From Nissolia schottii (lineage: Eukaryota; Streptophyta; Magnoliopsida; Fabales; Fabaceae): a stretch of 64,000 nt of DNA. The notes under the pieces are model-generated. The model ran no database searches. It worked only from the letters and a program-made list of their open reading frames with translations, and had not been told where the DNA came from. The stretch is taken from contig QANU01074086.1 in the NCBI GenBank assembly GCA_003254905.1, forward strand, positions 1-64,000, written 5' to 3'. The position numbers and the translations under genes are program-made. The number at the start of each line of letters is the position of its first letter. Positions within the stretch are counted from its first letter, which is position 1. This document shows positions 9,991 through 23,708 of this stretch, piece after piece.

Positions 9991-12900
9991 TCAGCTTGTG
10001 TTGTCAGTCTTACTTTCTACTTCAAGAACTACACTATTGTTGTTAGGGGAAGAACTTGGTACTACTACAGCGGTTGATTGGGCCCCACCAGCAGGATCAG
10101 CAGCAATGCTTGTTGATACCTCTCCAGCTGCTACATTTGATTGAGGCAACATCTTTGTCTCCTTCTTCTTCCCCCACAGAAAGGAGTACAATCCTGTTAT
10201 GATCAAAACCATGCCCAACAATCTGCAAATAATTTGATTTTACATTAAGATTAGTGTTTCTAAGGAAATACCAAATCTACATCATCAAAGAGGATCTTAA
10301 GAGATATAAAATTCAAGGAAATGACAAATTATACTAGCAGATAGTTATTTGTCATGATTTGCCCCGTTTCCTAAATTTCTATTAAATGACCGAGTAACAT
10401 TATTTCAAATTATTTGGTGCATATTTTTGATTAACAACTGTTAGTGCATATATATATTAATTAATCTCATACGAAAAGCTAATCTATTGGAGCTTTAATG
10501 ACGCTAGCGAAATTGGTCAAGTGGGGATTGCTTCAGGACCAAACCCCACAATCCTCCTCGTAACAGAGACAATCATGTATCCTCCTCATAATAGAGGCAA
10601 TCATGTTCAAGTACTGTCTCACTGTGAGACACTTAAATGTGAACGGCTCTTTTAATTAAAATTTGAACCATAATTTACCAATTTGTGATAGACTAAACCT
10701 CTTTACCATTACACCAAACCTAAATTCGTCAAACTAAGCCCACAGTACTAAAATAAGGTAAGAAATTAAAGGAAAATTGGAAATTGGCATAAGTAATGTT
10801 AAGAAGGAAAAGAATTGTACATACGTTCCAGCTCTTAATGCTTCACCAAGTATGAGAGCCTCTGATAAGGCCACAAAAATGAGAGCCAGGGGATTGAACA
10901 TTGGGGGATAAGTGGGCCCTTTGATCGAAATGGTCCATGATAGCAAGCAAAACGTAGCAGCAGTAGCCAGTGCTCCCTGCACACAACAAATCCAACTTGT
11001 TAATAACATGTTCATGATCCTGATTCAAAGTTTAATCACAGCTGTAGCTGATAGTTTACAAGTTTTAATAACCAAGCCACATGGTTTATTGTTAATTTAA
11101 TTCTAAAAAGTTGAAACTATTATAGAATGGTTTGCTTTTATGCTCAATTATTGTAAAAGAATTTTACACTGTCACCCAATTATGTATTGTCGCATGAGTA
11201 AAAGTGATTAATTTTTAAGTAGTAAGTGTATGAGAAACTTTTTTTACATGTATATTGAATTGAAATTAAACTCTATAAAGGAAGAAAAAGAAAATCAGGA
11301 AAACATTTTATGCATTAAAGAATAAAATATGTATCTTATACCGAGTAGACTATAGTGATAAGTTGTAGATTCCACTCTAATCTCCAAGCAGCTTTGCTGG
11401 AATCAATGCATAATCCTACCGCCGTTGCTTGAATTGCTGCCATGACGCATGCCAGCATTGTTCCCCAATACCTAAATGGAAATACTTTGAGCAGCTTCAC
11501 CTGTTTAAACCGAAAATTGACACTTAGGAAGGATAATAAAATTAATAATAATAACAACATCCAAGTACGTACTAATATAAAAGAGAAAGTTAAGAGCATA
11601 CATACTTGGACAATAAACCAGGCTGTGTATGAGAAGCAGCTGGCAAGCAAGAAGATGGTGCCGCCAAGCATGTTGGTTTTGTGTGTCACAAGAACAGAGG
11701 GGTGAGCTGCTGCATCACCATGACCATAGCGATGGTCATGAATATAGAACTCTTTCCCTTTGTAGAGGCTCGTGGCTAATGCTCCCCCAACACACAAAAC
11801 TGCACCCACACACTTTGCTTTCCCTGCCCAGCTTTGCAGCCCCAGCTTCTCCATCCTGCACCCACAACAGTACTCACTCAGACACATTTGATCAATATAT
11901 GTACGGAATAATGCTGCTGGGCACGCTACCTGCACATGATGGAGACAACGAAGGTGCATATGGGAACAAGGTTCAGAAAGTTGACTGAGTAAGTCGCTGA
12001 AGTGTCTCTTAGTCCATAATAGAACAGTCCCAGGGCCGAAGTCATCCTGCAATTAGTGGCATCTTTTAATTATTTTCCCGGCATAAGTTTATCATCATGT
12101 CATAATATTTAAGTACATTCACATTAAAGTCTCTGTATGAATGTGTGGTGTATGCGGAATAAAATCATAAATATTAATGTTTGGGACATATAATTCATCA
12201 ATTTATTATTAGCTTATTCGTTTTTACAAATGACACTTGACATTTTTAGGGACAAAATGAAAAGAAAGAATCATTCGATCATATTTTTTATACATAACAA
12301 TAAGAACATTGAAGCGTTAGAGTCAAATAATTTTGTTGATGTGATCATCTTAACTAAATGTTTATATAAAGTATCTTTTACATTCACATGATATCAAAAA
12401 CTGTATTTCTTTTTTTGTATACACATGTATTGAAATTATAGAAAAAGTAAAAAAGAAAAAAAGGTAACATAGAGCATGTGAATGTTCAAATAAATTAGGC
12501 ATTTCAAATTAAATAATGCTACTACATGCACATCGTGGCAGTTACAAACCAAGGTAATTCAGATATGAACCTATTTGATTATTGAAAGAAAAATGAGGAT
12601 AAGTTACTTGATTCAGATAAAGTTGCTCTCGCTAATTATATACATTTTGCAGCTCTGGTAATGTTTCTTAAGTGGCATTTTATTTCAAATTCACACGATT
12701 CTTTGGGGGAGAGGCGTGGTTTCTATCTTAGGCATTGAAAGAAAGGGGTAAACACTTCTGACAAAGAGACCACGAATTTATGAGTTTCTATCTCAGGCAT
12801 TGGAAGAGAAAGGGATAGACACAAGTTTCTGACAAATAAGACCATGAATTTATTATGAACTCGGTTGGCCTTGCCATGAAGTTTTCATAACCTATTATAA

Positions 12901-15352
12901 CACGTTACAAGAAATAAACAAGTGCTATGGTTTAGTTATAAAATCAATTTGAAGTTGTAAATATGCAATGTTACGGCCAAGCTGACTCATTTGCTATCAA
13001 TTTTTATTTTGGCATAACTATCTACAAAGCACAAGTAATATTAATTGGTTCTTCTCAACACAAAAAAATAAGAATTGCGCGACACGGGTCGACCCGGATT
13101 AGTCAAGGCTAAGCCTTGAATACTGGGCAGGCAATCTAAAAGAAAAAAAATAAGAATTGCTAAAAGTGCAGAAAGGAGAACTTTTGACACATATTCTAGG
13201 TAGGACTCCATTAAAAATAAAAATAAAAAACAAATTAATTATAGGAAACGGTGTCACGTACTTCACACCCAGCAGGGGTAAGGGGTGCAAACAATTCTTG
13301 ATTTGCAAATAAGTAACCTTTTTTTCTATCTCCATAATTCCCCAAAAAAATGAAAGTTCTACCAACTTTCCTTCCAAGCAATGACTAACCAATCACACAA
13401 GCTCATTCATGCTCACCGAATCGCAATGCCTAGTGAACCCAAATGCAAATTAATAAATGCTGGGTTGTAATCAAATTGAAGAGGGTAACCTTACTTTAGC
13501 ACACTTCTTTTGTCTGTATTTAGGAAGAGCGGTGTAATTTATACTATTTTTGTCGTGTCCATTTATATTTCATCCATCAAATAATAAGATGCGAGCCTAT
13601 TGGAATTTTATTTATATTTCATTTTATAATGGGTGAAATATAATTTGATACAATATTCTATATAAAATGAGAGACTTAGTTAAATATTATTTAAAAAGTG
13701 ATATACTCTTTCGTTCTAAATAATGTGCACATTAACGTAGGAAATGATTGAAAAGTGACAATGATAGAGAAATTTACAATTATTTTAGAAAATTATATTT
13801 ATTACTTAATTTTCTGCCTTCTTTAATTCTTTCCTACTCTCTCTATTTTCCCTTGCTCTCTGTCCACCACTATGCATGCATATAACAGGGGTATATTTGG
13901 AAAAATATTAGTAATTAATATTTCTATATTTGAGAAATTAATAGCTACTGACGGAAAAATAAAATTTTAAAAAAGCACAATTATTTAAAACCAGATTAAT
14001 TTATCCTCTAACAGCACTGTGTCGAAAAATTTCTCTAATTCAAAATTAGACTCACAATAACATTGAATTGTTATTTAAACAAAGTCCAAATTTTTTTAAT
14101 GGAGATGACTGAGATTTTGTATTAATCAAGAAGATTTTTAGGCATTGCAATTAGTAAGATTTTAGCACATTTCTCATTGTTAGTAAACGGCACATTGACG
14201 GTGCAATCAAGTCTATAAAATGATTAAAGTGAGAAGGAAAGAAAATAAAAGGGCTAGCAAGACATATCAAGGAAGTACCGAAGAAACAATACACATTTTC
14301 ATCTTCATGAATTTTTCTATCATGCACCATGAGATCAAAGGGAAGCACACAATGGAGATTCCTTCTTTCTTATTCTTTTGGTCCCAACCAGATATTCATT
14401 CAAGTTCCAATACAGTGCAACGTATAACAAACTTGTTCTTTTTCATTTTTTAAAACGGTAAGATACAATTTCTTTTATGGATCGTTCTAACAATGAATGC
14501 AAAAAATAGCATAATCCAAGCACACATGAATTCAATTAAAAGCAGAAGCTAGTGGTCCTTTGTCATTTGCGATTGAATGAATGGCAATAATATTCATTTA
14601 ATTCGTATTAAGTGGTCTCCAATAAGGAACCAAAAGGAATAAATACGTACCCCACTAAGGCGTTAACGAAGATCCAAAACCAAACTTCCAAACTGAATTT
14701 CTTTATGCGCCCCCTGCAAAAATCACACGCAAAACCCCCCCCCGCCCCAACAAATCATTCAAAAGAAAACAACAGTCGCGGAAGAAATTCTGTGAACGTA
14801 TCATTTCCAATATCCTGATTTAATGATATGTCTAAAAAAAAAAAAGTCAAAGATGTTGATAGGGAATATTCTAAAAGGCTTATTAAAGATTTAATAGAAT
14901 AAAATTTCTCATTAAAAAGATAAAAAAAAATTGGCGTTCCAATGCATTGAATACAATAAAAATTTAAAGAAGAAGGCATTATTAAACGCTTAAGAAATAT
15001 CTTTAAAACAGTTTTATCAGCTTTTCTAGATAAAATCTAAGAGTAACTTCCTTGCGAGTAGGAGTCCAGAGAGTGCCTAGAACGAACAAAATAGGAAAGA
15101 ATAAAAAAGGCAATAGAAAATTAAGGTTAACCTCTCAAAGAAGAGGGCAAAGGGGGCAACACAGAGGGCAGCAACAATATGGCGGTAAGCAATGAGAGAG
15201 AAGATGAAGGTGCCACGGACCAAAATGACCCTTGAGAGAAGCTGCATCCCAGTTGCAAATATTTGCACAAGTAGCATGCTCAGTAGTGCCTGTGACGACT
15301 TGAACCTTTCCCTAACCGTCTTCATCCTCATGCTCATGCTCATGCTCCCCAT
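9991..15352 (-). CDS. WAT1-related (EamA/DMT) membrane transporter, seven exons
   Basis: Minus-strand gene encoding 397 residues in seven exons: 15352-15132, 14713-14651, 12046-11930, 11855-11606, 11500-11342, 10976-10825 and 10222-9991. All junctions are GT-AG and the frame is continuous. The product belongs to the WAT1/nodulin MtN21 family (UMAMIT) of plant drug/metabolite transporters; WAT1 itself exports auxin from vacuoles, and relatives move amino acids. Two EamA halves with about ten hydrophobic helices are visible: LLSMLLVQIFATGMQLLSRV in exon 1, LGLFYYGLRDTSATY in exon 3, and YPPMFNPLALIFVALSEAL in exon 6, followed by a hydrophilic Ser/Thr-rich tail. The 63-bp exon 2 (KKFSLEVWFWIFVNALVG) is short but fits the family exactly. 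I chose ATG 15352; the frame upstream has only a TTG. Intron 2 (2.6 kb) carries a SINE fragment. Substrate cannot be told from sequence. Confidence 0.93.
13079..13143 (+). mobile_element. 5'-truncated SINE copy with 17-bp target duplication
   Basis: Sixty-five bp matching the 3' end of the SINE at 8360-8545: GGGTCGACCCGGATTAGTC, then GGGCAGGCAATC and an A-rich tail. The flanks carry exact 17-bp direct repeats (AAAAAAATAAGAATTGC at 13062-13078 and 13144-13160), so this is a genuine truncated retroposition and not a deletion remnant. It sits inside intron 2 of the WAT1-related gene, antisense to the gene. Confidence 0.85.
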
Positions 15353-17373
15353 CCTCTCCTCCAATTCCTTTTTTTTTTTTCTCTCTCTCTATATATGTCC
15401 CCCCTATTTGCCTCTCTGCCTAGAAGCAAATCAAAAGGAAAAAAGAATAAGGGGGCTGATTTATTTGAACGGGTGAGAGGCCGGTAACTAAAATAGAAAA
15501 ATATAAACTACATAGACAAAATTAATCAATAAGTGAAATATGAGAGATAATAAAGAAATATATAAATATAAAAGACATATATAATATTTTTTTATTTAAT
15601 CAAATACCAATTAATATAAAAAGTACATTTAATATTTTCTTTAGCTAATCAAATGACGATTAATTTGAAATTAAAAAAAGGAAGAGAAAAAAAAAATGGA
15701 CCGAGCAAAGTATATAAACGTAACACACCGAAAGAAGAGGGGCCAAGTAAAGAGAACCTAAAGGGAACGTTCTTTTGTTATATGTAGGGCACTGAAATTG
15801 GGGGAGAAATAAATGCTAAGGGGGAAGCATTGGGAGAAAAATTTGAAAGAGATTAGTCACATGTTCCCGGAGCATATAGATCAATCCATGCTCCAGAATA
15901 TTATCAATCTTCTATTATTTATTTATTTTCAAATATCTTATAAATTACAAATTTAAACCAATGGTAGCTAACATTTATCACAATCAATGTGGGTAGGTTA
16001 GCTAATGTGTCAGGGATTTTGGCTCCTTCTTGAGTTCAAGTCTTGAGAATGAAAAAAAAGTCTCTTTAAAGAACTTCGCTCAAGTTGAGCAGTTTAATAA
16101 ATTCTTGATAATAAGATTTAGATGTTAATAATTCAATCAAAACAAAAAAAAAAAAAACTAACGTTTATGAAAAAATGCAATAAATGTTATAAAAGCATGC
16201 AAATATCTCTCAATTTGAAAAAGGGATTTGGGGGAATGGTGACAGGTAGCACACAATTGGGCAAGACTACAAGGTCAGGGAACTCCTTGTGCAGCATGCC
16301 ACTGGTCTCCCATGTTTATCGCCATTACATTTTATGTGTGTGCTGTGTCATTATGCGTGATTCATAACAATAGTTAAATAATAAAATGTGCATCATTAAT
16401 CTTGAGCATAGCCAGAATGTGTATGTATGTGTACATAAACCTAGCTAGTCTACATATATGTATGTAGTTAGTTGCGACAATTCCTCAAGGTAAATTGGTG
16501 CCGTTCATTAATTTGTTTTTAATAAATAAATTTGTGATTAAGAAAGTTTGAATTTGATTAAACCATGGAAAGAGTAACAAAAGTTCAAAATGGTATATTT
16601 AGATGATTTACTTCTTGTTTTTATTAATTTTTTAATGAAAAAAATATGTCAAGAAGTTTTAAAAAAGGATAAGAAAATTGTAGGAATCGAATAATTTTTT
16701 TGGAGGGGATCGTAACTGATTCTTTCCTTATGAGGAGGACACGTTTTTTCTGTGATGCTGAATTGTTTTGATTCTATGTTGATCCTTATTCATTCGCGGC
16801 AAACAGTCTTCGTGTACAACGAAAACAAAAAAAATATCGAAAACATTCATTTTGTGTAAGCATAGATAGCAATAATTTTGTAAACATATGATTTTTACAT
16901 TTTATACGCAATTAAAAATCATGAATAAAAGACAACAGTTTTAAACATTAATTAAAATGAACCTTGAACATGAAAGATTTGCTATTATGGTACCGACTAG
17001 GCAACTATGGAAATTGTAACACAAATATATAAATTTTAAATATGTATTTGATGTACAAGCACATTCAGGAAAGAAAAAAAAAAGGAAAGGAAAACTTTGT
17101 TTTTTTCTGGCTAATGTTTAAAAGAGACTTAAACTTAAGAATAGACAAACAAAAAGAAAACTACTGAAGATGTAAATCAAATCCATGAAATGGATGAAAG
17201 GGGAAAAAAAAAAAAAAACAAGTCAAGAAAATGAGAAGCAGAGAGATTTTAAAAGAATACTTGTAAATTAGCTGGATGGCAATGCAATAGGCTCAACCTT
17301 TATGATACAAAACAAATTATTCTAAAATTGGTATGACACAAACTAGTACGAAACTACGAATTTAAGATATATG
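15353..17373. other. Intergenic, no supported gene
   Basis: The first 100-200 bp hold the promoter side of the WAT1-related gene, with a CT-rich leader around 15370-15400. The rest is AT-rich with homopolymer runs. A slightly GC-richer patch near 16225-16320 has no recognised motif. Confidence 0.35.
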
Positions 17374-19265
17374 AATTAAGAAAGATTCATCACCTCTTGT
17401 GCCACGCTTAATTAGAGGTAGAGGCAACTTTCAAAGGAGCTTCTCAATCTGAAGAGGTTGGAACTATATATCATGCATGGCCCTATGTTGAAGATGATTT
17501 TGGTGTGACATACCTCTTGAGCAATTGAAGCGAGATATATATATATACACACACACACACATTATTTTTATAAGCAGATCAAGTGCTTCATCCCTCTAAT
17601 TGGTTCTGAAGTTAACCAATATACGTAGCCTTATGTATAAGAGTTTGGAAGTGAACACATAGTTGTGCTTTGAGGAAAACAAGATGGAAAAGAATCTTTA
17701 CGTAACTGACTTCTCTTTGAAATTGGGAGATAAAAATGGCATGTGAGGTGCATGCTAACAACCATGTGGAGAATAATTAGTGAGTTGTTTGACTTGTAAT
17801 TTTCACATAGGGGTGTTAAACGGGCCCGGCCTGACCCATTAAGGCCCGACCCGTGGACTTAAATGCGCCTGGTTAAAATTATGTCTATATTTGAGATTCA
17901 GCTCTATTATAGTCTGTCTGTGGGCCTAAACGAAGCTAGTCCGTCAGCCCTTTTTATTTAAAAAAAAGTCAAAATTTTGGTTTATTTTTTATTATTTAAA
18001 TACAAAGTTGTGAATAAGTATGCGCAGTCATTTTTAACTATTTTTTATCGTATATTTATTAATCAGAAAGAAATCGCTTATCTTTAAGTAGCTAACTTCT
18101 CTTTAAAATTGGGAGAGAAAAATGGCATGTCAAGTGCAGAAAAATTAGTGAACTGTTTGACTCGTAATTTTCGTATATGTGTATTAATAGTATATTAATT
18201 AGGTGTATATTTATCTTAAATTAATTAATAAAATAATTATGCTTAGAATTAGGAAAATAGAAGTGTACAAATAGCACCGATAGTTTTGCATGGGAAACAA
18301 TTAGTAATTACAATTACAACTACAACTAGCACGGATCATTTTAGGCGTAAAAAAAAATACCATTGATCATTTTAACATGCATGGGAAATATAATTAGTAA
18401 GAAATCATTTTTCAAAAATTCTTATAGAATAATCGGCTTACGGGTGGTACAAAATAGAACTAACCATCTTAAATGGTATAAAAAGGAATTAATTTGTAAT
18501 CATTTGACTTGAAACTAATTTAAAAATTAGTTTTGTTAATTTTTTTAAAATTGTTGAAAGAAAATAAGTAGTTGTTGGAGAGAAAAAATCTAGAATCGGT
18601 TAAAATTAATTTTAAATTAGTTTTTTTTGAATTAGTTTTAGGCTAAAATTAGTTCAAATAAAAATTAATTTTAAATAATTTTTTAATTTATATTTACAAC
18701 GTTTTTTTCTTGAAAAGTGTGTCACAATCTACGCATTTAATCAAATACTTTCGTGTGATATACCGCCACTAGTCTAGCATTGTTTATTAGGATAAATAAG
18801 AATTTATTTTTCTATTAAAAGATTAAACTAACGCGATGAAATAATTTAATAAAATAAAAGGTGCATTTTCAAAAAAAAAAAAAAAAATTTCTGAGTTGAA
18901 CCACTGATATTCAACTCTATTACCAAAAATTTGATTAAGGTTTGGTTTGATAATATTGTGTCTCTCTAAAACTAATGAGTTCTTTTGTCTCTTTAAAAGT
19001 TGCTCTTAAAAATTCATAGTAGTATTGTTTGGTAAAATAATTTAAAAATTATTTTCAATGAGCAGAAGCCAAAATAATAATGTTTAGTAAAGTTACTCTT
19101 AAAATATAAAATGACAATAGAAGGTGTAAATATTAAAAAAAATGTATATTTTTACTTTCCAGTAATTAATGAATGACAATATTGAGTTTTTATTAAACTT
19201 TAAGTTTATATGAGTTTTTTAAAAGAAAAAATTAATTTTCGAAGGCTCCTAAGAGCATCTTTGAC
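17374..19265. repeat. Segmental duplication, copy A
   Basis: About 1.9 kb that recurs in the same orientation at 22281-23546. Both copies start at AATTAAGAAAGATTCATCACC and end at AGAGCATCTTTGAC, with near-identical blocks between. Copy A contains two stretches missing from copy B: most of a GGGCCCGGCC-rich insertion at about 17815-18060, and about 300-400 bp around 18400-18715. No ORF of note. Around 17525-17560 is a (TA)n(CA)n microsatellite shared with copy B. Confidence 0.85.
17813..18060. mobile_element. hAT-like non-autonomous element end (GGCCCGACC-rich)
   Basis: The block begins TAGGGGTGTTAAACGGGCC and continues with GGCCTGACCC and GGCCCGACCC words. These are the style of terminal sequence seen in a very common plant non-autonomous hAT-type repeat. 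It is flanked by an imperfect duplication of about 90 bp of copy A (CTTCTCTTTGAAATTGGGAG to TTTGACTTGTAATTTTC). Copy B keeps only about 40 bp of it (22722-22760). Boundaries and class are approximate. Confidence 0.4.
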
Positions 19266-20273
19266 TCTAAAAAATAAAAAACAAAAATTCTAAAACTTTT
19301 CTATTTATCAAATACAAAAAGTTGACTTATACATTTTAATAACAGTAACATTTTCTTAAAAAAATTTACCAAACTATACCTAACTCCACCCAACTATAAG
19401 CCCCCTTACAAGGTAGGATCTCTCAGCAAAATTTTTGTTCAAGACTAAGACTCATCTACTTAACCAAATTAGTATTTACAATTTACTAGAATCCAACTCC
19501 CGCGATGCGTGGCGAATTAATAATAGTTGGATAAAAATAATATAACGTATATACATAGATTGTACGTGTGAAGTTGACCCAAAAAGATGACATTATACTA
19601 GGCATTAATGTTGAACCAAAAAGATACATCTACCAAATAATACAATTTCCTATTAATCACGCATTCTTAACTCCTTGTAAAAACATTAGTTTTAACATTT
19701 TTAGATGAGTATTCATGGCATATCAAAATATTTAGTCCTTTACAATTGGTATCTCTAAACAGTACAACATACAATTGACTGAAAACATTTTTCTTAAAAA
19801 AGAATAAACCAACATTTGATAATACTATGTTCCTGACTCTTATTAATGGTAATTACGTAATACATCATAATTTAAATAGTCTTCTTTAAAATTTAAAAGA
19901 AAGTTTGGTATTTGGTGAAGTTAAAGGCATTATGAGAATAAAAATGTCACCAACATGATTACCGGTGATGACCTTTGCTTTAATGATATCATTATCAAGT
20001 TTGGTATCTCATGGATTATTATAAATCTAGTCACTCTAATTGCCAATGGTTACCTTTACTAGAAATAAAGAGGTTGAGCCAAAATAAACTCCCATTAATC
20101 ACAATTCTTAGATCATTATATACCCCTTTCATTCAAAAACATAAAACTACCTATTTCAATTTTGAACTTTTGAATTTTTAAATTGTATTTTTAGTTATCT
20201 GGGCACCCCATTGTCTAGTTCTAATAGTTTTGATTCCATATAACGAAGTCAAGAGAAAACAATATAATTTAAT

Positions 20274-20780
20274 TAGGTAATGCTCATTTTGGTCTATGAA
20301 AGTATAAGCTTCAGTCACTTTGGTCTTTGAAATTTAAAATTTGACTATTTAATCCTTAAAATTGTAAGTTGTATGTCAAATTAGTCTCTAACTAGTTCAT
20401 TATCATTATTGTATTGTCACATTTTCGTTGATTTATCGCATTAAAAATGGCAATAATAACAATTGAGATTACAAATGAGTTGTAGTTGCACTTGAAATTG
20501 CAACTGAGGTCGCCAAAGTAGTTATGGTGGTAAATGAAGCTACAATAACAACTAAGATTTGTAGCTCTAAATGTTGTCACAACCATATTTTTATAGCCTT
20601 TAATGTTTCCACACAACCTATCACATTCTCATTTAATGCAAAAAAATTAGTGAAAACATAAATAATAAATTGAGGGGCTAATTTGACTTGCAATTTACAA
20701 TTTCAAAGATTAAAAAGTCAAACTTTAAATTTCAAAGACCATAGTGACTTAGGCTTACACAGATCAAAATAGGTATTTTC
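20274..20780. mobile_element. MULE-type MITE with ~115-bp terminal inverted repeats
   Basis: The left arm (20274 to about 20390, including TTGGTCTTTGAAATTTAAA) is answered by its inverted copy at about 20665-20780 (TTTAAATTTCAAAGACCATAG). Flanks read AATTTAATT on the left and AATTTAAAT on the right, an 8 of 9 match, as expected for an old 9-bp target duplication of Mutator-type elements. The interior is non-coding. Confidence 0.7.
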
Positions 20781-21594
20781 CCAATTTAAATTACATATTG
20801 ACCATAACACCGGAAAATGATATTAAAAGGAGAAAAGCAAGAAAACAATATCTAATATTTGATTCAACCAATAGAAATAAAATTTATTATTCTAGTGAAC
20901 TAAAAACAATTATAGCATCATATTATCCTTTTTGTCAACAAAAAAAATAATAATTGTAGTATCCTTTGTTCGATCCTTAAGACCATTAAAGTGAAATATA
21001 AGACACAAATTAGTAAAACAACCACAATTACATCAAACCAAAACAAAAGATAAAAGAGAGAAGTTCAACTATCACATACACATAGCTTCAACTCCTTCTG
21101 AACCATCTAAATCCTCATAGCTGACCCAAAGGGAGATCAGGATGTTGCGTTTGGTTATCACTCACATTTGAGAGCTTCTTAAATATGCAATGTGTGACGG
21201 CTTCTTAGTAAGTTTGGCTTGTGGAAAAATGCAATGGAGAATGACTGCAGTATTGTAGTTATAATGAGACTAAGTTTGTTAAAGTCATCATCCAACATAG
21301 GAAAACATTGCAGAAGCTGATATCATAAAATCAATCGTGGCAAAGTTACTCAAAGTTATCACCACATGTGAGTTTAAGCAAAGAATCTAACAATCAAATA
21401 TGGTCCTTGAGAAATGAGTGTCCTATAACTTAATCGTAGGAACCCCTTCCTCAATAAGCATTTGATGGAATTCTAGAGGATGACCAAGAGGGCCTCTATT
21501 ATGCTTGAAAAATTCACAATTATCAAATCAGATCAAGGTTTTTCAAAAAAGTAAAGACTTACAAAAAAATTTCCAAAAGGGTTAATGCTATATC

Positions 21595-21800
21595 TGTTAG
21601 TTAAAGGTGGTTAGAATCTGTTAGTGTGTGGTTGGAGTCTGTTAGTTTGTTACTAATTGGTTAGAGGTTGGGATCCAATGTAAGTGATATACAATGCACA
21701 CCATAGAGCTTAGGCACTCACACTGAAGTTAAGTTTTTCATTGAATGAATAAGTAGAGCACAACTCAATTATCCCATATCGTTCATTTCCATTTTCTCTT
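21595..21800 (+). mobile_element. Possible LTR-like remnant
   Basis: Repeated TCTGTTAGT words followed by a TTGAATGAATAAG tail resemble the long terminal repeats of plant copia elements, and the integrase fossil lies just downstream. No second end was found, so this is only a suggestion. Confidence 0.3.
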
Positions 21801-21865
21801 GACTTATTCATTTAACAAAATAAAATAAAGAAGCAGAAGTCATAAATACACACACACACATTTAA

Positions 21866-22280
21866 ATGGTTAAAGTGAAACTGAAATCTGAAGGAGCTCC
21901 TCTTTTGCAATCTTTTGTCCAAATGGTTAAAGTTCAATATAATGCTCTTGTCAAGATAATAAGGAGTGACAATGATCAAGAGTTTATTATGCAAAATTTT
22001 TACAACAAAACTGACATCATACATCAAACCACTTGTGTGGAGACACCACAGCAGAATGCTGTAGTGGAAGGAAAGCATCAAAGCATCCTAGCTATTGCTA
22101 GAACCTTGATGTTTCAAAGTGAAATTCCAACATGTTTTTAGAATTATGCTGTTGGCCATGCCACTTTTCTTTTAAATAGATTGCCTAGCTGTAGTATTTC
22201 TATCAAATCACCATATGTTATTTTTCATAATCAGCAGACAGATCTTTCACCAATCAAAGTTTTTGGTTCACCAATCGAAT
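21866..22280 (+). mobile_element. Ty1/copia retrotransposon fossil (integrase core remnant)
   Basis: A fragment of a copia-type polyprotein covering part of the integrase catalytic core. Recognisable family stretches are IIRSDNDQEF, the QQNAVVEGKHQ block and the RLPS / KSPYVIFHN region, ending at the FGSP-like motif where the segmental duplication copy B begins. Gag, protease, reverse transcriptase and RNase H are absent. The element is clearly broken and old, with several breaks. Confidence 0.85.
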
Positions 22281-22441
22281 AATTAAGAAAGATTCATCAC
22301 CTCTTGTGCCCCGCTTAATTAGAGGTAGAGGCAACTTTCAAAGGAGATTCTCAATCTGAAGAGGTTGGAACTATATATCATGCATGGCCCTACGTTGACG
22401 ATGATTTTGGTGTTACATACCTCTTGAGCAATTGAAGCGAA

Positions 22442-22474
<33 letters not shown>

Positions 22475-23546
22475 AATTTTTTATAAGCAGATCAAGTGCT
22501 TCATCCCTCTAATTGGTTCTGAAGTTAACAAATATACGCAGCCTTATGTATAAGAGTTTGGAAGTAAACACGCAGTTGTGCTTTGAGGAAAACAAGATGG
22601 AAAAGAATCTTTACGTAGCTGACTTCTCTTTGAAAATGGGAGGGAAAAATGGCATGTGAGGAACATGCTAACCACCATGCAAAGAAAAATTAGTGAGTTG
22701 TTTGACTCGTAGTTTTCACATAGGGGTGTCAAACGGGCCGTGCCGGTCCATATTGGTTAACAACCATGCAGAGAAAAATTAGTGAGTTGTTTGACTCGTA
22801 GTTTTCACACATGTGTATTAATAGTATATTTAGGTGTATAATTATCTTAAATTAATTAATAAAATAATTATGCTTAGAATTAGGAAAATAGAAGTGTACA
22901 AATAGCACTGATAGTTTTGCATGGGAAACAATTAGTAATTACAATTACAACTACAACTAGCATGGATCATTTTAGGCGTAAAAAAGAAAAACCGCCACTA
23001 GTGTGTGTCACAATCTACGCATTTCATCAAATACACTTTCGTGTGATATACCGCCACTAGTCCAGCATTGTTCATTAGGATAAATAAGAATTTATTTTTC
23101 TATTAAAAGATTAAACTAACCCGATGAAAAAATTTAATAAAATAAAAGGTGCATTTTCAAAAAATAATTCTCAGTTGAACCAGTGACATTCAACTGTATT
23201 ACCAAAAATTTGATTAAGGTTTGGTTTGATAATGTTGTGTCTCTTTAAAACTAATAAGTTCTCTTGTCTCTCTAAAAGTTGCTCTTAAAAATTCATAGTA
23301 ATATTGTTTGGTAATATATTTTAAAAATTATTTTCAATGAGCAAAAGACAAAATAATAATGTTTAGTAAATTTACTCTTAAAACATAAAATGACAATAGA
23401 AGGTGTAAATATTAAAAAAAAAAGTTTATTTTTTTACTTTCCATTAATTAATGAATGACAATATTGAGTTTTTATTAAACTTTAAGTTTATATGAGTTTT
23501 CTTAAAAAAAAATTAATTTTGGAAGGCTGCGAAGAGCATCTTTGAC
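22281..23546. repeat. Segmental duplication, copy B
   Basis: Direct copy of 17374-19265, shortened to about 1.27 kb by internal differences. Its left edge abuts the copia fossil and its right edge lies about 330 bp before the RPL9 ATG, so it forms the distal promoter flank of that gene. A (TA)n tract at 22443-22466 is longer than in copy A. Confidence 0.85.
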
Positions 23547-23708
23547 GGAATAGAATTTGTTATACCCATGTCCCCCTGTAATTATTGTCATGTATCAATA
23601 ACCAAATGGTCTATTTGTCCGATACAAAATCAAATCTTTTTCGTTTTGTTTTTGTCAACACAGATGGCATTGTTCACTTGCCCAAAAACACCCCGACCCA
23701 ACCTAAAC

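Noticed and set aside
13099-13392. 97-residue minus-strand frame in the WAT1-related intron 2
   Set aside because: It does not continue either exon frame and overlaps the SINE fragment.
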